A stretch of DNA of 57,318 bases, taken from Erysipelotrichaceae bacterium (lineage in GTDB: Bacteria > Bacillota > Clostridia > TANB77 > CAG-508). Positions 7,977-16,078 of this stretch are shown one piece after another; within the stretch, counting starts at the first letter, position 1; every line of letters starts with the position of its first letter. Made by a program: the position numbers and the translations under genes. The DNA lies in NCBI GenBank assembly GCA_021769225.1, contig JAETTH010000005.1:1-57318 (forward strand), in the 5' to 3' direction. The notes under the pieces are model-generated. The model worked only from the letters and a program-made list of their open reading frames with translations. It was not told the DNA's origin and searched no databases.

Positions 7977-7990
7977 TTATTTTTTCATAC

Positions 7991-8066
7991 TGGACTGTAG
8001 CCAAGCGGTAAGGCACCAGACTTTGACTCTGGCATTTCGGTAGTTCGAATCTACCCAGTCCAACCA
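7991..8066 (+). tRNA. tRNA-Gln(TTG)
   Basis: Acceptor TGGACTG / CAGTCCA, anticodon loop CTTTGAC (anticodon TTG), T-loop TTCGAAT, discriminator A and encoded CCA. Co-transcribed with tRNA-His, 14 bp apart. Confidence 0.95.
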
Positions 8067-8067
8067 A

Positions 8068-8101
8068 AAAGAGCTTTTCAATATAGAAAGGCTTTTTTAT
8101 T
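8068..8101 (+). terminator. Terminator after the tRNA pair
   Basis: GCTTTTC pairs with GAAAGGC inside an AAAAAG...TTTTTT frame. Confidence 0.7.
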
Positions 8102-8138
8102 TTGTAGAGTTATTTTTAAAATAGAAGAAATAAAAAGG

Positions 8139-8169
8139 AAAAAACCATACCCAAATGATATGGTTTTTT
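8139..8169 (-). terminator. Two-way terminator for the Cys-rich miniprotein transcript
   Basis: AAAAAACCATA / TATGGTTTTTT form a symmetric hairpin with A and T tracts on both sides. It lies just past the stop of the minus-strand gene at 8191-8325 and probably ends that transcript. Confidence 0.7.
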
Positions 8170-8190
8170 TATTGTATTAAATTAATTTAA

Positions 8191-8325
8191 CTAGCAGCAT
8201 CCTCCGCCACAGTTATTTCCACCGCAACAGCAGCAGATAAGAATTAAAATGATAATAATCCAAATGCAGTCTCCTCCGAAACCGAAGTTTCCGCATCCGC
8301 AACCACAACCTCTGTTTTCTGGCAT
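8191..8325 (-). CDS. Cysteine-rich miniprotein 1 (44 aa)
   Basis: A 44-residue protein: MPENRGCGCGCGNFGFGG, then a hydrophobic stretch (CIWIIIILILICCCC, about residues 20-34), then a Gly/Asn/Cys tail ending GGGCC. It has 12 cysteines. A GGGGGG ribosome site sits 7 bp before the ATG at 8325. The pattern (Cys/Gly head, one membrane span, Cys/Gly tail) resembles tiny clostridial proteins sometimes labelled chorion class high-cysteine, and the Bacillus YjcZ-type spore proteins. Membrane insertion and metal or disulfide chemistry are possible but unproven. It lies downstream of a second, similar gene on the same strand. Confidence 0.75.
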   Translation of the reverse strand: MPENRGCGCGCGNFGFGGDCIWIIIILILICCCCGGNNCGGGCC

Positions 8326-8385
8326 AGTAATTCCCCCCTTTCAAAATAAGTACACTTTTTCTGTTATAGAACTTTTGGAGGGTAA

Positions 8386-8496
8386 TTAGCAGCCACAGTT
8401 ACAGCCACAACCTCTGTTACATCCACAGCAGAAAAGTAGAAGAAATAGAATAATGAACCAAAGAATTTCACTATTATTGCAACAACATTCTCCCAT
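8386..8496 (-). CDS. Cysteine-rich miniprotein 2 (36 aa)
   Basis: A 36-residue protein with a CCC run near the N-terminus, one hydrophobic segment (ILWFIILFLLLF) and a Cys/Gly/Asn tail (CNRGCGCNCGC). Two ATGs are possible: the one at 8502 lies only 2 nt from the GGGAGG ribosome site, whereas the one at 8496 is 8 nt away, so 8496 was chosen. It is a paralogue of the 44-residue protein encoded just downstream on the same strand, and the two probably form one transcript. Function unknown. Confidence 0.7.
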   Translation of the reverse strand: MGECCCNNSEILWFIILFLLLFCCGCNRGCGCNCGC

Positions 8497-8572
8497 TTTC
8501 ATAACCTCCCTATAAAAGAACTCTTATTTTTGTTCTTTAGTATGCTATATCTTATTCTAGAAATGAAAAATG

Positions 8573-8624
8573 TGTTACAATTTTGAAAAAGTGCTATACA
8601 AAAAACAAGCTTTAATGATATAAT
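8573..8624 (+). promoter_or_regulatory. mutL promoter region with extended -10 and TTACA motif
   Basis: TGATATAAT (8616-8624) is an extended -10. TATACA at 8595-8600 is a possible weak -35 with an 18-bp spacer. TGTTACAA (8573-8580) lies 22 bp upstream of that hexamer, at a distance like that seen before sepF and rsmD. Confidence 0.5.
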
Positions 8625-8669
8625 TCATACAGAGAAAATGGGGAGAAAGTAATTTCAGGAGGAAAAAAG

Positions 8670-10958
8670 ATGGGAAATATCGTTTTATTAGATGATTTAA
8701 CAATAAATAAAATTGCAGCAGGGGAAGTAATTGAAAGACCAGCATCTGTAGTAAAAGAGATGATGGAAAATTCAATTGATGCAGGTGCTACTAATATTAC
8801 TGTAGAGATTAAAAATGGTGGAATTTCATATATTCGTATTACAGACAATGGAAAAGGAATTGCAAAAGATGATATGGAGTTGGCATTTGAAAGGCATGCA
8901 ACTAGTAAAATTAGAGAAGCAAAAGATTTAGAAACAGTAACTTCTATGGGATTTCGTGGTGAGGCCTTAGCAAGTATTGCAGCAGTTGCTCATGTGGAAA
9001 TGGTTTCTAGAACAAAAGATGCAGATAATGGATATAAAGTAGTAATAGAAGGCGGAAATATTTTAGAATCAGAAGAAGTAGGCTGTCCAATGGGAACGAC
9101 AATTACAGTTACGAATCTTTTCTATAACACTCCTGTAAGATATAAATTTCTAAGAAAAGATTTTACAGAGTCTGGTTATATTGAAGATGTAGTAACAAGA
9201 ATTGCTTTAGTTAATACCAATGTAAGTATCCGTTTAATAAATACTGGAAAGACCATTATCCAAACTAATGGAAGTGAAGATATCAAAAATGTAATCTATA
9301 ATATTTATGGAAAACAAATTGCAGAAAGTATTTTAGAAGTTGAATATCCATATGAAGATATTAAAGTAACTGGAGTTGTGGGGAAACCTGAAATAGCTAG
9401 ATCAAATCGTTCTAATCAGTTGTTTTTTGTTAATCATCGTTTTGTGAAAGATAAGACATTAACAGGAGCTGCAGAGCAGGCTTTTAAAGGGATGATTACA
9501 GTTGGAAAGTATGGATTTTTAATTTTAAACTTGGAGATGAATCCATCAAAATTAGATGTTAATGTTCATCCAGCTAAATTAGAAGTTCGTTTTGAAGAAG
9601 AACAAAAAGTATTTAAGGCTGTATATCATGCCATAAAAGATACTTTATTAAAAGGTGATTTAGTTAAGAGTTCAGAAGTAGAAGAGCAAGTTAAGCCGAA
9701 AGAGATAATAGAAGAAGTAGATGTAAAAAACACAATGGATGATCCAAAGTTTTCAAAAGGTTTATTTGGATTATTTAGAAAAGAACCAGAAATTGAAAAG
9801 GTATCAGAGATAGTAGAGTCAAAGGGAAATTTATTAGAAGATATCTATAATACAAGACAAATCAAAGTTGTAAGACCAGAAGAGATAGAAATAAAATCAG
9901 CAGAAGAAGTAAAAGAACAGGAGGAAAAAGTAGAAAAAGATTCTCAAGTTGGAATTTCAAATGAAAATCGAACAATGAATGATATTTTAGCTAAAATTGC
10001 TCAAATGCAACAATCACTTGTAGAGAAAAAAGAAGAGACAGCACAAAGTGTAGAGGACAAGCAAGTAGAGGAACAAAATAGTTCAATGGATGATACAAAA
10101 GTCATGGTTCCTTCTATGGTGCAAGAGGATAATAAAAAAAAGTTAGAAGAACCAATTGATATTAAAGAGATGTTAATGAAGCTAAATAAGCCAGTACAAG
10201 AAGAAAAGATAACACCAGAGGATTTTGAAGAAATGTATATGAAAACTTTTGGAAAAATGCCTCCTAAAGATCCAAATGAAATTACAAAAGAAGAAGTAGA
10301 AAGTATTGCTTCTGCGGTTCAATATGCAGAGATGAACAAAGAAGATAATATTTCAATTTTTAAAGAAGAGGAAAAGAATAAAAAGCCAGAATATAAATTA
10401 GTTGGAATTGCATTTTCTACCTATATTGTAATTGAAATGAAAGATGAATTATATATTATTGATCAACATGCTGCTCATGAGAGAATTATGTATGAGAAGA
10501 TAAAAAAGAATTATGATAGTGGGGAAAAAGATTCTCAATTAATGTTACTTCCAGATATCATCACATTAACACATAAAGAAATGTTAGTTGCACAAGATAA
10601 TATCGAAATGTTTGAAAAAGCAGGATTTATGTTAGAAGAGTTTGGTGAAAATACGATTAAACTAACAGGAGTTCCTAATATTTGTATCGATTTAGATACA
10701 AAAGAGTTGTTTTTGGAAACTTTAGATGAAATTAATACAGTAGCTAGAACAGCAAAACAGGAAATAGAAGAAAAATTTATTGCAACCATAGCTTGTAAAG
10801 CAGCAGTAAAGGCAAATATGACTTTGGATAAAGAAGAGATTGATCACTTGATGACAGATTTGTTAAAACTTCCAAATCCATTTACTTGTCCACATGGTAG
10901 ACCAACAGCGATAAAGATGACGAAAACGGATATCGAAAAGAAATTTTCAAGGAGATAA
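8670..10958 (+). CDS. mutL: DNA mismatch repair protein MutL
   Basis: A 762-residue protein. The N-terminal GHKL ATPase has IAAGEVIERPASVVKE, DNGKGI and GFRGEALASI. A long, acidic, poorly conserved linker spans about residues 340-560. The C-terminal dimerisation and endonuclease domain carries DQHAAHERIMYE at 598-609, which is the metal-binding DQHA(x)2E(x)4E motif, plus ACKAAVKAN and CPHGRPT. It is therefore the nicking type of MutL found in bacteria lacking MutH. It bridges MutS recognition to strand incision. The usual partner mutS is not in the window; mutS2 at 28.7 kb is a different protein. It begins a mutL, membrane orphan, miaA operon; AGGAGG precedes the ATG. Confidence 0.97.
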   Translation: MGNIVLLDDLTINKIAAGEVIERPASVVKEMMENSIDAGATNITVEIKNGGISYIRITDNGKGIAKDDMELAFERHATSKIREAKDLETVTSMGFRGEALASIAAVAHVEMVSRTKDADNGYKVVIEGGNILESEEVGCPMGTTITVTNLFYNTPVRYKFLRKDFTESGYIEDVVTRIALVNTNVSIRLINTGKTIIQTNGSEDIKNVIYNIYGKQIAESILEVEYPYEDIKVTGVVGKPEIARSNRSNQLFFVNHRFVKDKTLTGAAEQAFKGMITVGKYGFLILNLEMNPSKLDVNVHPAKLEVRFEEEQKVFKAVYHAIKDTLLKGDLVKSSEVEEQVKPKEIIEEVDVKNTMDDPKFSKGLFGLFRKEPEIEKVSEIVESKGNLLEDIYNTRQIKVVRPEEIEIKSAEEVKEQEEKVEKDSQVGISNENRTMNDILAKIAQMQQSLVEKKEETAQSVEDKQVEEQNSSMDDTKVMVPSMVQEDNKKKLEEPIDIKEMLMKLNKPVQEEKITPEDFEEMYMKTFGKMPPKDPNEITKEEVESIASAVQYAEMNKEDNISIFKEEEKNKKPEYKLVGIAFSTYIVIEMKDELYIIDQHAAHERIMYEKIKKNYDSGEKDSQLMLLPDIITLTHKEMLVAQDNIEMFEKAGFMLEEFGENTIKLTGVPNICIDLDTKELFLETLDEINTVARTAKQEIEEKFIATIACKAAVKANMTLDKEEIDHLMTDLLKLPNPFTCPHGRPTAIKMTKTDIEKKFSRR

Positions 10959-10961
10959 AAA

Positions 10962-11387
10962 ATGATTTATATTATACTATTTTTATTAGTTATACATGTA
11001 GCATTGATTTATATTACATATAAGAATTTGCATACGGGAACAACAAAGGAAAAGGTTATTTTTATCTTAGTTGGAATTGGTTTGATTTATTTTATTACTA
11101 GTATGGTATATGCATTAAGCAATATGGGGGTAGAGTTTCCAAATGATGAGGTAAGCTCTATGGTAAAGCAGCTAATTACTTTTACTTTTGTGCCAGTAAA
11201 TGCACTTGTTTGTATGCCTATGATTGCAAGTAGTTATTCAAAAGTAAGGAATAAACAAATAACAAAGGAAAAGGCAAAAAAGAAAATAGTAATTGCGATT
11301 GTTTTACTTGTTATTTTTATTATTTTTGAATATTTCTATATGAAAGATATACAAACAGGTATTTTAAATATGATTCGTAAAAATTAA
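10962..11387 (+). CDS. Small membrane protein of unknown function
   Basis: A 141-residue hydrophobic protein with four likely membrane spans (about residues 2-19, 32-52, 68-90 and 108-127). A basic loop (KVRNKQITKEKAKKK) precedes the last span and is probably cytoplasmic. It begins 3 bp after the mutL stop and is followed 20 bp later by miaA, so it is embedded in the mutL-miaA operon. I recognise no family; its placement between mutL and miaA recurs only by inference. Confidence 0.8.
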   Translation: MIYIILFLLVIHVALIYITYKNLHTGTTKEKVIFILVGIGLIYFITSMVYALSNMGVEFPNDEVSSMVKQLITFTFVPVNALVCMPMIASSYSKVRNKQITKEKAKKKIVIAIVLLVIFIIFEYFYMKDIQTGILNMIRKN

Positions 11388-11407
11388 AAGGAGAAGATAA
11401 GTAAGTT

Positions 11408-12328
11408 ATGTCAAAACCAAAAGTAGTGGTGATTTGTGGTCCAACAGCATCTGGGAAAACGGCTTTATCCATTGAGCTTGCAAAACGAATTGGTGGGGAA
11501 ATTGTTTCTTGTGATTCTATGCAAATTTATCAAGATATGACAATTGGGACAGCTAAACCAACAGTAGAAGAGATGGATGGAATAAAACATTATTTAATTG
11601 ATTTTGTTCCTCCCAATAGGAGATATAGTGTAGCAGATTTTAAAAAAGATGCCAAGCAAGCAATTCAAGAAATTTTGGCGAGGGGAAAGGTACCAATTAT
11701 TGTGGGAGGTACTGGGCTTTATGTAAATTCCTTGATTTATGAAATTGAGTATAGTGAAATGGAGCCTGATGAAAAATATAGAAAGCAATTAGAAGAACGA
11801 GCAAAGCAAGAAGGTCTAGAAAAGCTATATGAAGAAGCGGTAAAGATTGATAAACAAGCGATGGAGAAGGTTAGCAAAAATGATCAAAAGAGAATTTTGC
11901 GTGTTCTTGAAATTTATCATCAAACAGGAAAAACAAAGACACAGCAAGAAAGAGAATCTAGACAAAAGAAGCCAGAATATGATTATAGAATATTTGGTAT
12001 TACAATGGATAGACAAAAACTTTATGAGAGAATTAATTTAAGAGTTGATTTAATGATAAAGCAAGGACTGATACAAGAAGTTCAATCCTTAATTCAAAAA
12101 TATGATGCATTTCCTACTGCAATGCAGGGACTTGGATATAAAGAAGTTGTTGAATATTTAAATGGTACATTAACAAAAGAAGAGATGATTGAAAAATTGA
12201 AAATGGAAACAAGAAGATATGCGAAAAGACAATTAACCTGGTTTCGAAGAATTGAAAACTTAATTTGGCTAGATGGACTAGAAGTAAAAGAAAAAAATAT
12301 TGCTATCATTTTGGAGGAAATGAAGTGA
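11408..12328 (+). CDS. miaA: tRNA dimethylallyltransferase MiaA
   Basis: A 306-residue enzyme that transfers a dimethylallyl group to A37 of tRNAs reading UNN codons. The P-loop GPTASGKT is at residues 11-18, the SCDSMQIY catalytic aspartate region follows, and GGTGLY and the C-terminal RRYAKRQLTWFRR are all present. Length is typical. It follows mutL in the widespread mutL-miaA order. The last 4 bp (GTGA) overlap the start of the next gene, indicating translational coupling. Confidence 0.97.
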   Translation: MSKPKVVVICGPTASGKTALSIELAKRIGGEIVSCDSMQIYQDMTIGTAKPTVEEMDGIKHYLIDFVPPNRRYSVADFKKDAKQAIQEILARGKVPIIVGGTGLYVNSLIYEIEYSEMEPDEKYRKQLEERAKQEGLEKLYEEAVKIDKQAMEKVSKNDQKRILRVLEIYHQTGKTKTQQERESRQKKPEYDYRIFGITMDRQKLYERINLRVDLMIKQGLIQEVQSLIQKYDAFPTAMQGLGYKEVVEYLNGTLTKEEMIEKLKMETRRYAKRQLTWFRRIENLIWLDGLEVKEKNIAIILEEMK

Positions 12329-13584
12329 AAATAAACCTAAAATTAGATTGGAAAAAAGTAAATAAGAAAATGTTAATTGTGGGAATTGTATTATTAGCCA
12401 TAGTTATTTATGTTGCTTTTGTCATTTTTAATTTATTTTTAAATCCAACTGATACTGTTATGATTGAAAATGGAAAACTTTATATGGAAGAGGCTGCTAC
12501 TGGATATATTATTCGTGATGAAGAAGTTGTTCAGGGAAAGAATTATAAAAATGGAATGTTAAAGATAAAAAATGAAGGAGAGAGAGTAGCTAAAGATGAA
12601 GCAATTTTTCGTTATTATACTTCTGGAGAAGAAGAGTTAGTAAAGAAGATCCAAGATATATCTTTAAAGATTCAGGAGGCATTAGAAAATGATGCTAATA
12701 GTCCTACAGGTGATATTAAAGTTTTAGAAGAACAAATCGATGATAAATTAAATAGTTTATATGACTTAAATGATGTTCAAAAGATTAAGGAATATAAGAA
12801 AGATATTAATACTTATATTACTAAAAAAGCAAAAATAGCAGGAGAACTAAGTCCTAGTGGTTCACAAATTAAAAAACTGTATGAAGAAAGAGCAGCTTAT
12901 GAAGAACAGCTAAATGCTGGTGCAGAGTATGTAAAAGCTGGACGTGCTGGTATGGTTTCTTATCGAGTGGATGGATTAGAAAATGTATTGACCCCAGATA
13001 CTTTTTCAACTCTTACAGCAAAAACATTGGAGGATTTGAATCTAAAGACTGGACAAATTATTTCAACAAGCGAAGAATGTGGTAAAATTATTGACAGTTT
13101 TTCTTGTTATATTGCTGTTATTCTAGATTCTGAGCAAGCCAATGCAGCACAAGTAGGAAATGATATCAAAGTAAGATTATCCAATTCTGAAGAAATACCA
13201 GCTGAAATTTACTATATATCAACAGAAGAAGATGGAAGAAAATTAATTATTTTAAAAGTGGAGAAATATATTCAAGAATTGATTAGTTATCGAAAAATCT
13301 CTTTAGATGTCATTTGGTGGAGTTCTTCTGGACTAAAAGTGCCAAATTCCGCTATAAAGTACGAAAATGATTTAGCATATGTTGTGCGAAATCGAGCAGG
13401 ATATTTAGATAAAATTTTAGTAAAAGTAAAAAAACAAAATGATAAATACGCAATTGTAGATAACTATGATTCAGACGAACTAAAAGAAATGGGCTATACA
13501 ACACAGCAAATTCGTTCTAGATATTCAATTTCTCTTTATGATGAGTTGATAATAAATCCAGATTTAGATAAAGTAAGTGAGTAA
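12325..13584 (+). CDS. HlyD-like membrane adaptor protein in the division cluster
   Basis: A 419-residue protein starting at GTG 12325, which overlaps the miaA stop; GGAGG at 12313-12317 fixes this start. It has a short basic N-terminus, one membrane span (about residues 17-38), then biotinyl-lipoyl-like and coiled-coil segments of a periplasmic-adaptor (HlyD) type: YIIRDEEVV near 70, a helical hairpin around 100-200, and a C-terminal barrel. Similar proteins stand next to sepF in many Clostridia. The context suggests an envelope or division role rather than drug export, but that is inference. It is followed by about 150 bp with a sepF promoter. Confidence 0.8.
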   Translation: MKINLKLDWKKVNKKMLIVGIVLLAIVIYVAFVIFNLFLNPTDTVMIENGKLYMEEAATGYIIRDEEVVQGKNYKNGMLKIKNEGERVAKDEAIFRYYTSGEEELVKKIQDISLKIQEALENDANSPTGDIKVLEEQIDDKLNSLYDLNDVQKIKEYKKDINTYITKKAKIAGELSPSGSQIKKLYEERAAYEEQLNAGAEYVKAGRAGMVSYRVDGLENVLTPDTFSTLTAKTLEDLNLKTGQIISTSEECGKIIDSFSCYIAVILDSEQANAAQVGNDIKVRLSNSEEIPAEIYYISTEEDGRKLIILKVEKYIQELISYRKISLDVIWWSSSGLKVPNSAIKYENDLAYVVRNRAGYLDKILVKVKKQNDKYAIVDNYDSDELKEMGYTTQQIRSRYSISLYDELIINPDLDKVSE

Positions 13585-13600
13585 AATTGATAGAAAGTAA

Positions 13601-13640
13601 TATTACAAGAATATTACAATACTTTTAAATTTATATTACA
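13601..13640 (+). promoter_or_regulatory. Phased TATTACA repeats (WalR/PhoP-like box) before sepF
   Basis: TATTACA occurs at 13601, 13612 and 13634, i.e. 11 and 22 bp apart, one and two helical turns. Read on the minus strand the first two form TGTAAT-N5-TGTAAT, a full match to the WalR consensus TGTWAH-N5-TGTWAH. On the plus strand they approach the PhoP box. The last copy sits 21 bp before the TTGACA of the sepF promoter, suiting an OmpR-family activator. Confidence 0.5.
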
Positions 13641-13654
13641 GAACGAAAAAAGTA

Positions 13655-13685
13655 TTGACAATAATGCAAAAAAGTTAGATACTAT
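13655..13685 (+). promoter_or_regulatory. Sigma-A promoter of sepF-divIVA
   Basis: TTGACA (13655-13660) followed by GATACT at 17 bp (13678-13683) or TACTAT at 19 bp (13680-13685). It lies about 47 bp before the sepF start. Confidence 0.7.
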
Positions 13686-13731
13686 AGAAAGTAGAAATAC
13701 GAATGAGGAGTATATTAGGAGGTTTTATAAT

Positions 13732-14199
13732 ATGGCAGGAGCTATTATGAACAAAGTATGGGATTTATTTGGAATGGATACAGCAGAAAAAGAAGAAGAG
13801 TATGATGATGTAGATGAAGTAGAAAATGAAGTTGATGAAGAAACAGAAGATAGAGGAATTTTTGGAAGAAGAAATAAAGTAGTAAATATGCCACAAGTAC
13901 AACAAATTAAAATGGTAATTTCACAACCAACTTCTTTCGAACAATCAGAAAATATCTGTGATTTATTAAAAGAGAAAAAATCAGTAATTGTAAACTTAGA
14001 GTATGTTAATAAAGATGTTGCAAGACGTATTGTTGACGTTATTAGTGGTGCTGTTCATGCATTAGATGGACATATCCAAAAAGTTTCTAATTCGATTTTT
14101 CTAATTGCACCATTTAATTATGATATTACAAATGAAATGGCAAGAGAAGAAATAAAAAATAAATTATCTGTATCATGGATTAGAAACCAAAACAACTAA
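13732..14199 (+). CDS. sepF: Cell division protein SepF
   Basis: A 155-residue FtsZ-ring component. The N-terminal amphipathic helix (MAGAIMNKVWDLFGM) anchors it to the membrane. An acidic linker spans residues 20-40, and the SepF core at about 60-150 includes ISQPTSFEQ, VIVNLEYV, ISGAVHALDGHIQKV and IFLIAP. It organises FtsZ filaments at the septum. TAGGAGG precedes the ATG. It is followed 33 bp later by divIVA and is probably co-transcribed. No yggS or yggT homologue separates it from its neighbours, unlike many Bacillota. Confidence 0.95.
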   Translation: MAGAIMNKVWDLFGMDTAEKEEEYDDVDEVENEVDEETEDRGIFGRRNKVVNMPQVQQIKMVISQPTSFEQSENICDLLKEKKSVIVNLEYVNKDVARRIVDVISGAVHALDGHIQKVSNSIFLIAPFNYDITNEMAREEIKNKLSVSWIRNQNN

Positions 14200-14232
14200 A
14201 ACCAGTCATAAATGAAATAGGAGGAAAAGAAT

Positions 14233-14685
14233 ATGCTTACACCATTAGACATTGAAAACAAAAAGTTTTCAAAGCAAATTATGAATGGATATAGTGTTGA
14301 TGAAGTAGATGAGTTTTTAGATCAACTAACAGAAGATTATGAGAAACTATATAAAGATTCTAGTGAATATAAAGAGAAAATTGAGGAACTAGAAAAAGAT
14401 GTAGTTCATTATAAAACTATTGAAGGTACTCTTCAAAATACACTTGTTATGGCACAATCAACTGCAGAAGAAGTAAAAGAAATTGCAAAAAAACAAGCCG
14501 ATCAGATTATTAAAGAAGCAGAGGCAAATGCAAGAAAACAAGTGGATGATTTAGAACATCAAATTGCATTAAAGAAAAAAGAGTTAGAAGACGTTCAAAA
14601 ACAATTTGATGTATATAAAGCTAAAATGGAATCACTTCTAATTTCACAGTTAGAACTATTAAAAGAAATAAATAAAGATGATTAA
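14233..14685 (+). CDS. divIVA: DivIVA domain protein
   Basis: A 150-residue coiled-coil protein. The N-terminal DivIVA motif (LTPLDIENKKFSKQIMNGYSVDEVDEFLD) is clear through residues 2-31 and gives the curved-membrane binding domain. A long coiled coil follows to the C-terminus. DivIVA-type proteins recruit partners to cell poles and septa. AGGAGGAAAAG precedes the ATG and a strong terminator follows. It is shorter than Bacillus DivIVA but normal for clostridial members. Confidence 0.92.
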   Translation: MLTPLDIENKKFSKQIMNGYSVDEVDEFLDQLTEDYEKLYKDSSEYKEKIEELEKDVVHYKTIEGTLQNTLVMAQSTAEEVKEIAKKQADQIIKEAEANARKQVDDLEHQIALKKKELEDVQKQFDVYKAKMESLLISQLELLKEINKDD

Positions 14686-14686
14686 T

Positions 14687-14716
14687 AAAAAGCGCCAAAT
14701 TGAGGCGCTTTTTATT
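14687..14716 (+). terminator. Terminator after divIVA
   Basis: Perfect AAAAAGCGCC / GGCGCTTTTT (14687-14696 and 14704-14713), 7-nt loop. Confidence 0.92.
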
Positions 14717-14869
14717 ACTTTATATTGCATTTTTCTCTTAATTTGCTAAAATTAGAAGCTGTTAATATAAAAAGAGAGTCGAATAAAATAGCTAAAAATT
14801 CGAAATAAAGTAATTCTTAACTTTAGTATTGCCAAAAAATAAAATAAATAGTATAATGTTTATGTAATT

Positions 14870-14918
14870 TGTTACAATATGGAACCTTTGTTACAAGCGT
14901 GTTAAATATATATTACAA
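14870..14918 (+). promoter_or_regulatory. TTACAA motif array before rsmD
   Basis: TGTTACAA at 14870 and 14889 and TATTACAA at 14911, spaced 19 and 22 bp. The last lies 22 bp upstream of the TTGACA at 14933. The same spacing is seen before sepF. The rest of the 300-bp gap between divIVA and rsmD shows nothing else I can name. Confidence 0.4.
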
Positions 14919-14932
14919 TTTAATGAATATTA

Positions 14933-14960
14933 TTGACATATGAGAAAAAAAATATAAAAT
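14933..14960 (+). promoter_or_regulatory. Promoter of rsmD
   Basis: TTGACA (14933-14938), 16-bp spacer, TAAAAT (14955-14960); the rsmD start is 25 bp further. Confidence 0.7.
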
Positions 14961-14984
14961 AGATATAGTATTAAGAGGTAAAAA

Positions 14985-15536
14985 ATGCGAGTAATTAGTG
15001 GATTAGCAAGAGGAACCCAATTATATACCTTGGATGGATTAGAAACAAGACCTACTTTAGATCGAGTAAAAGAATCTTTATTTAGTATGATTCAGATGAA
15101 AATCCCAGATTCTAATATATTAGACTTATTTTCTGGAAGTGGAGCATTGGGAATCGAATCATTAAGTAGAGGAGGTAAAAAAGCAGTTCTTTGTGATAAA
15201 TCAAGACATGCTATTTCTATTATTCAAAAAAACATTGAAAAAACAAAATTACAAGACAAAGTAGAGGTCCTAAATAAAGATTATCAAAAGTGTTTAGAAT
15301 TATTAAAGCAAAGAAAGGAAGAATTTGATATTATCTTTATCGATCCACCATATCAGTTAAATATAGCAGTAAAAGCAGTGGAAAAAATATTAGAATATCA
15401 TTTACTTGCAAAAGATGGAATAATAATACTAGAAACAGATGAAGAACAAAGAGAACTAGAACAATTAGAATCACTAGAAATCAACATTTATGATAGAAGA
15501 AAATATGGCAGAGTAAAGCTAATATTTTTAAGTTGA
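14985..15536 (+). CDS. rsmD: 16S rRNA (guanine966-N2)-methyltransferase RsmD
   Basis: A 183-residue SAM-dependent enzyme that methylates G966 (E. coli numbering) of 16S rRNA. It has the RsmD N-terminal signature (RVISGLARG and RPTLDRVKESLFS), the SAM-binding LDLFSGSGALGIE near residues 45-57 and the catalytic DPPY at 120-123. Length is typical. The next gene starts 18 bp after the stop. The frequent downstream partner coaD is absent. Confidence 0.95.
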   Translation: MRVISGLARGTQLYTLDGLETRPTLDRVKESLFSMIQMKIPDSNILDLFSGSGALGIESLSRGGKKAVLCDKSRHAISIIQKNIEKTKLQDKVEVLNKDYQKCLELLKQRKEEFDIIFIDPPYQLNIAVKAVEKILEYHLLAKDGIIILETDEEQRELEQLESLEINIYDRRKYGRVKLIFLS

Positions 15537-15554
15537 AAGGGGCACAAAAAAACC

Positions 15555-15992
15555 ATGGAAATATTTACGCTACTAGAAACATTGGAAGATATTTTAGAAA
15601 GAAGTAGAACAATACCTTTTACTGAAAAGGGTGTTGTTAATAAAGAGGAGCTTTTAGAGATTATTAAAGAGATTCGTTTAAAATTACCAGATGAGCTTAA
15701 ACAAGCAAAATGGATTAAAGAAGAAAGACAACGTATCTTAGTAGAAGCTCAAAAAGAAGCTGATGATATTGTAAAAGAAGCAGAAAACCGAATTATTTCT
15801 ATGATTGATGAACATGAAATTACAAGAAAAGCATATGAGCAAAAAGCGGAAATCATTGAAACTGCAAATGAAATGTCAAGAGAGATTTCAAAAGGCACAA
15901 AGGATTATGCAGATAATATTCTACAAGGTATTGAAGTTGCCCTAGAAGATGCTTTAACAGTCATTCAAAATAATAGAAAAGAACTTAAATAG
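15555..15992 (+). CDS. Coiled-coil protein resembling ATP synthase subunit b
   Basis: A 145-residue soluble protein, almost all helical, with an A/E/K-rich coiled coil in the middle (about 55-125; KEADDIVKEAENRI). No membrane span is present. Similar proteins are found beside rsmD/coaD in Clostridia and are often labelled ATPase or b-subunit-like because of coiled-coil similarity only. AAGGGG precedes the start. It is in one unit with rsmD and closed by a long-stem terminator. Function unknown. Confidence 0.75.
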   Translation: MEIFTLLETLEDILERSRTIPFTEKGVVNKEELLEIIKEIRLKLPDELKQAKWIKEERQRILVEAQKEADDIVKEAENRIISMIDEHEITRKAYEQKAEIIETANEMSREISKGTKDYADNILQGIEVALEDALTVIQNNRKELK

Positions 15993-16003
15993 ATTTAAAA
16001 ATT

Positions 16004-16051
16004 AAGTCGGAAGTCGGAATAACTAATTGAAGTCCGATTTCTGGCTTTTTT
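16004..16051 (+). terminator. Long-stem terminator after the rsmD operon
   Basis: A 15-bp stem including G-T pairs, 16004-16018 with 16033-16047, followed by T5 or more. The left arm contains a GTCGGAA repeat. Confidence 0.8.
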
Positions 16052-16078
16052 CAATGCTAAAAAGAAGGGATGAAGAAG

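Noticed and set aside
8575-8848. Minus-strand open frames over the mutL start
   Set aside because: They are antisense shadows of the mutL ATPase domain, with no ribosome site.
12265-12324. Longer N-terminus for the HlyD-like protein
   Set aside because: It lies inside miaA without a ribosome site; GGAGG places the start at GTG 12325.
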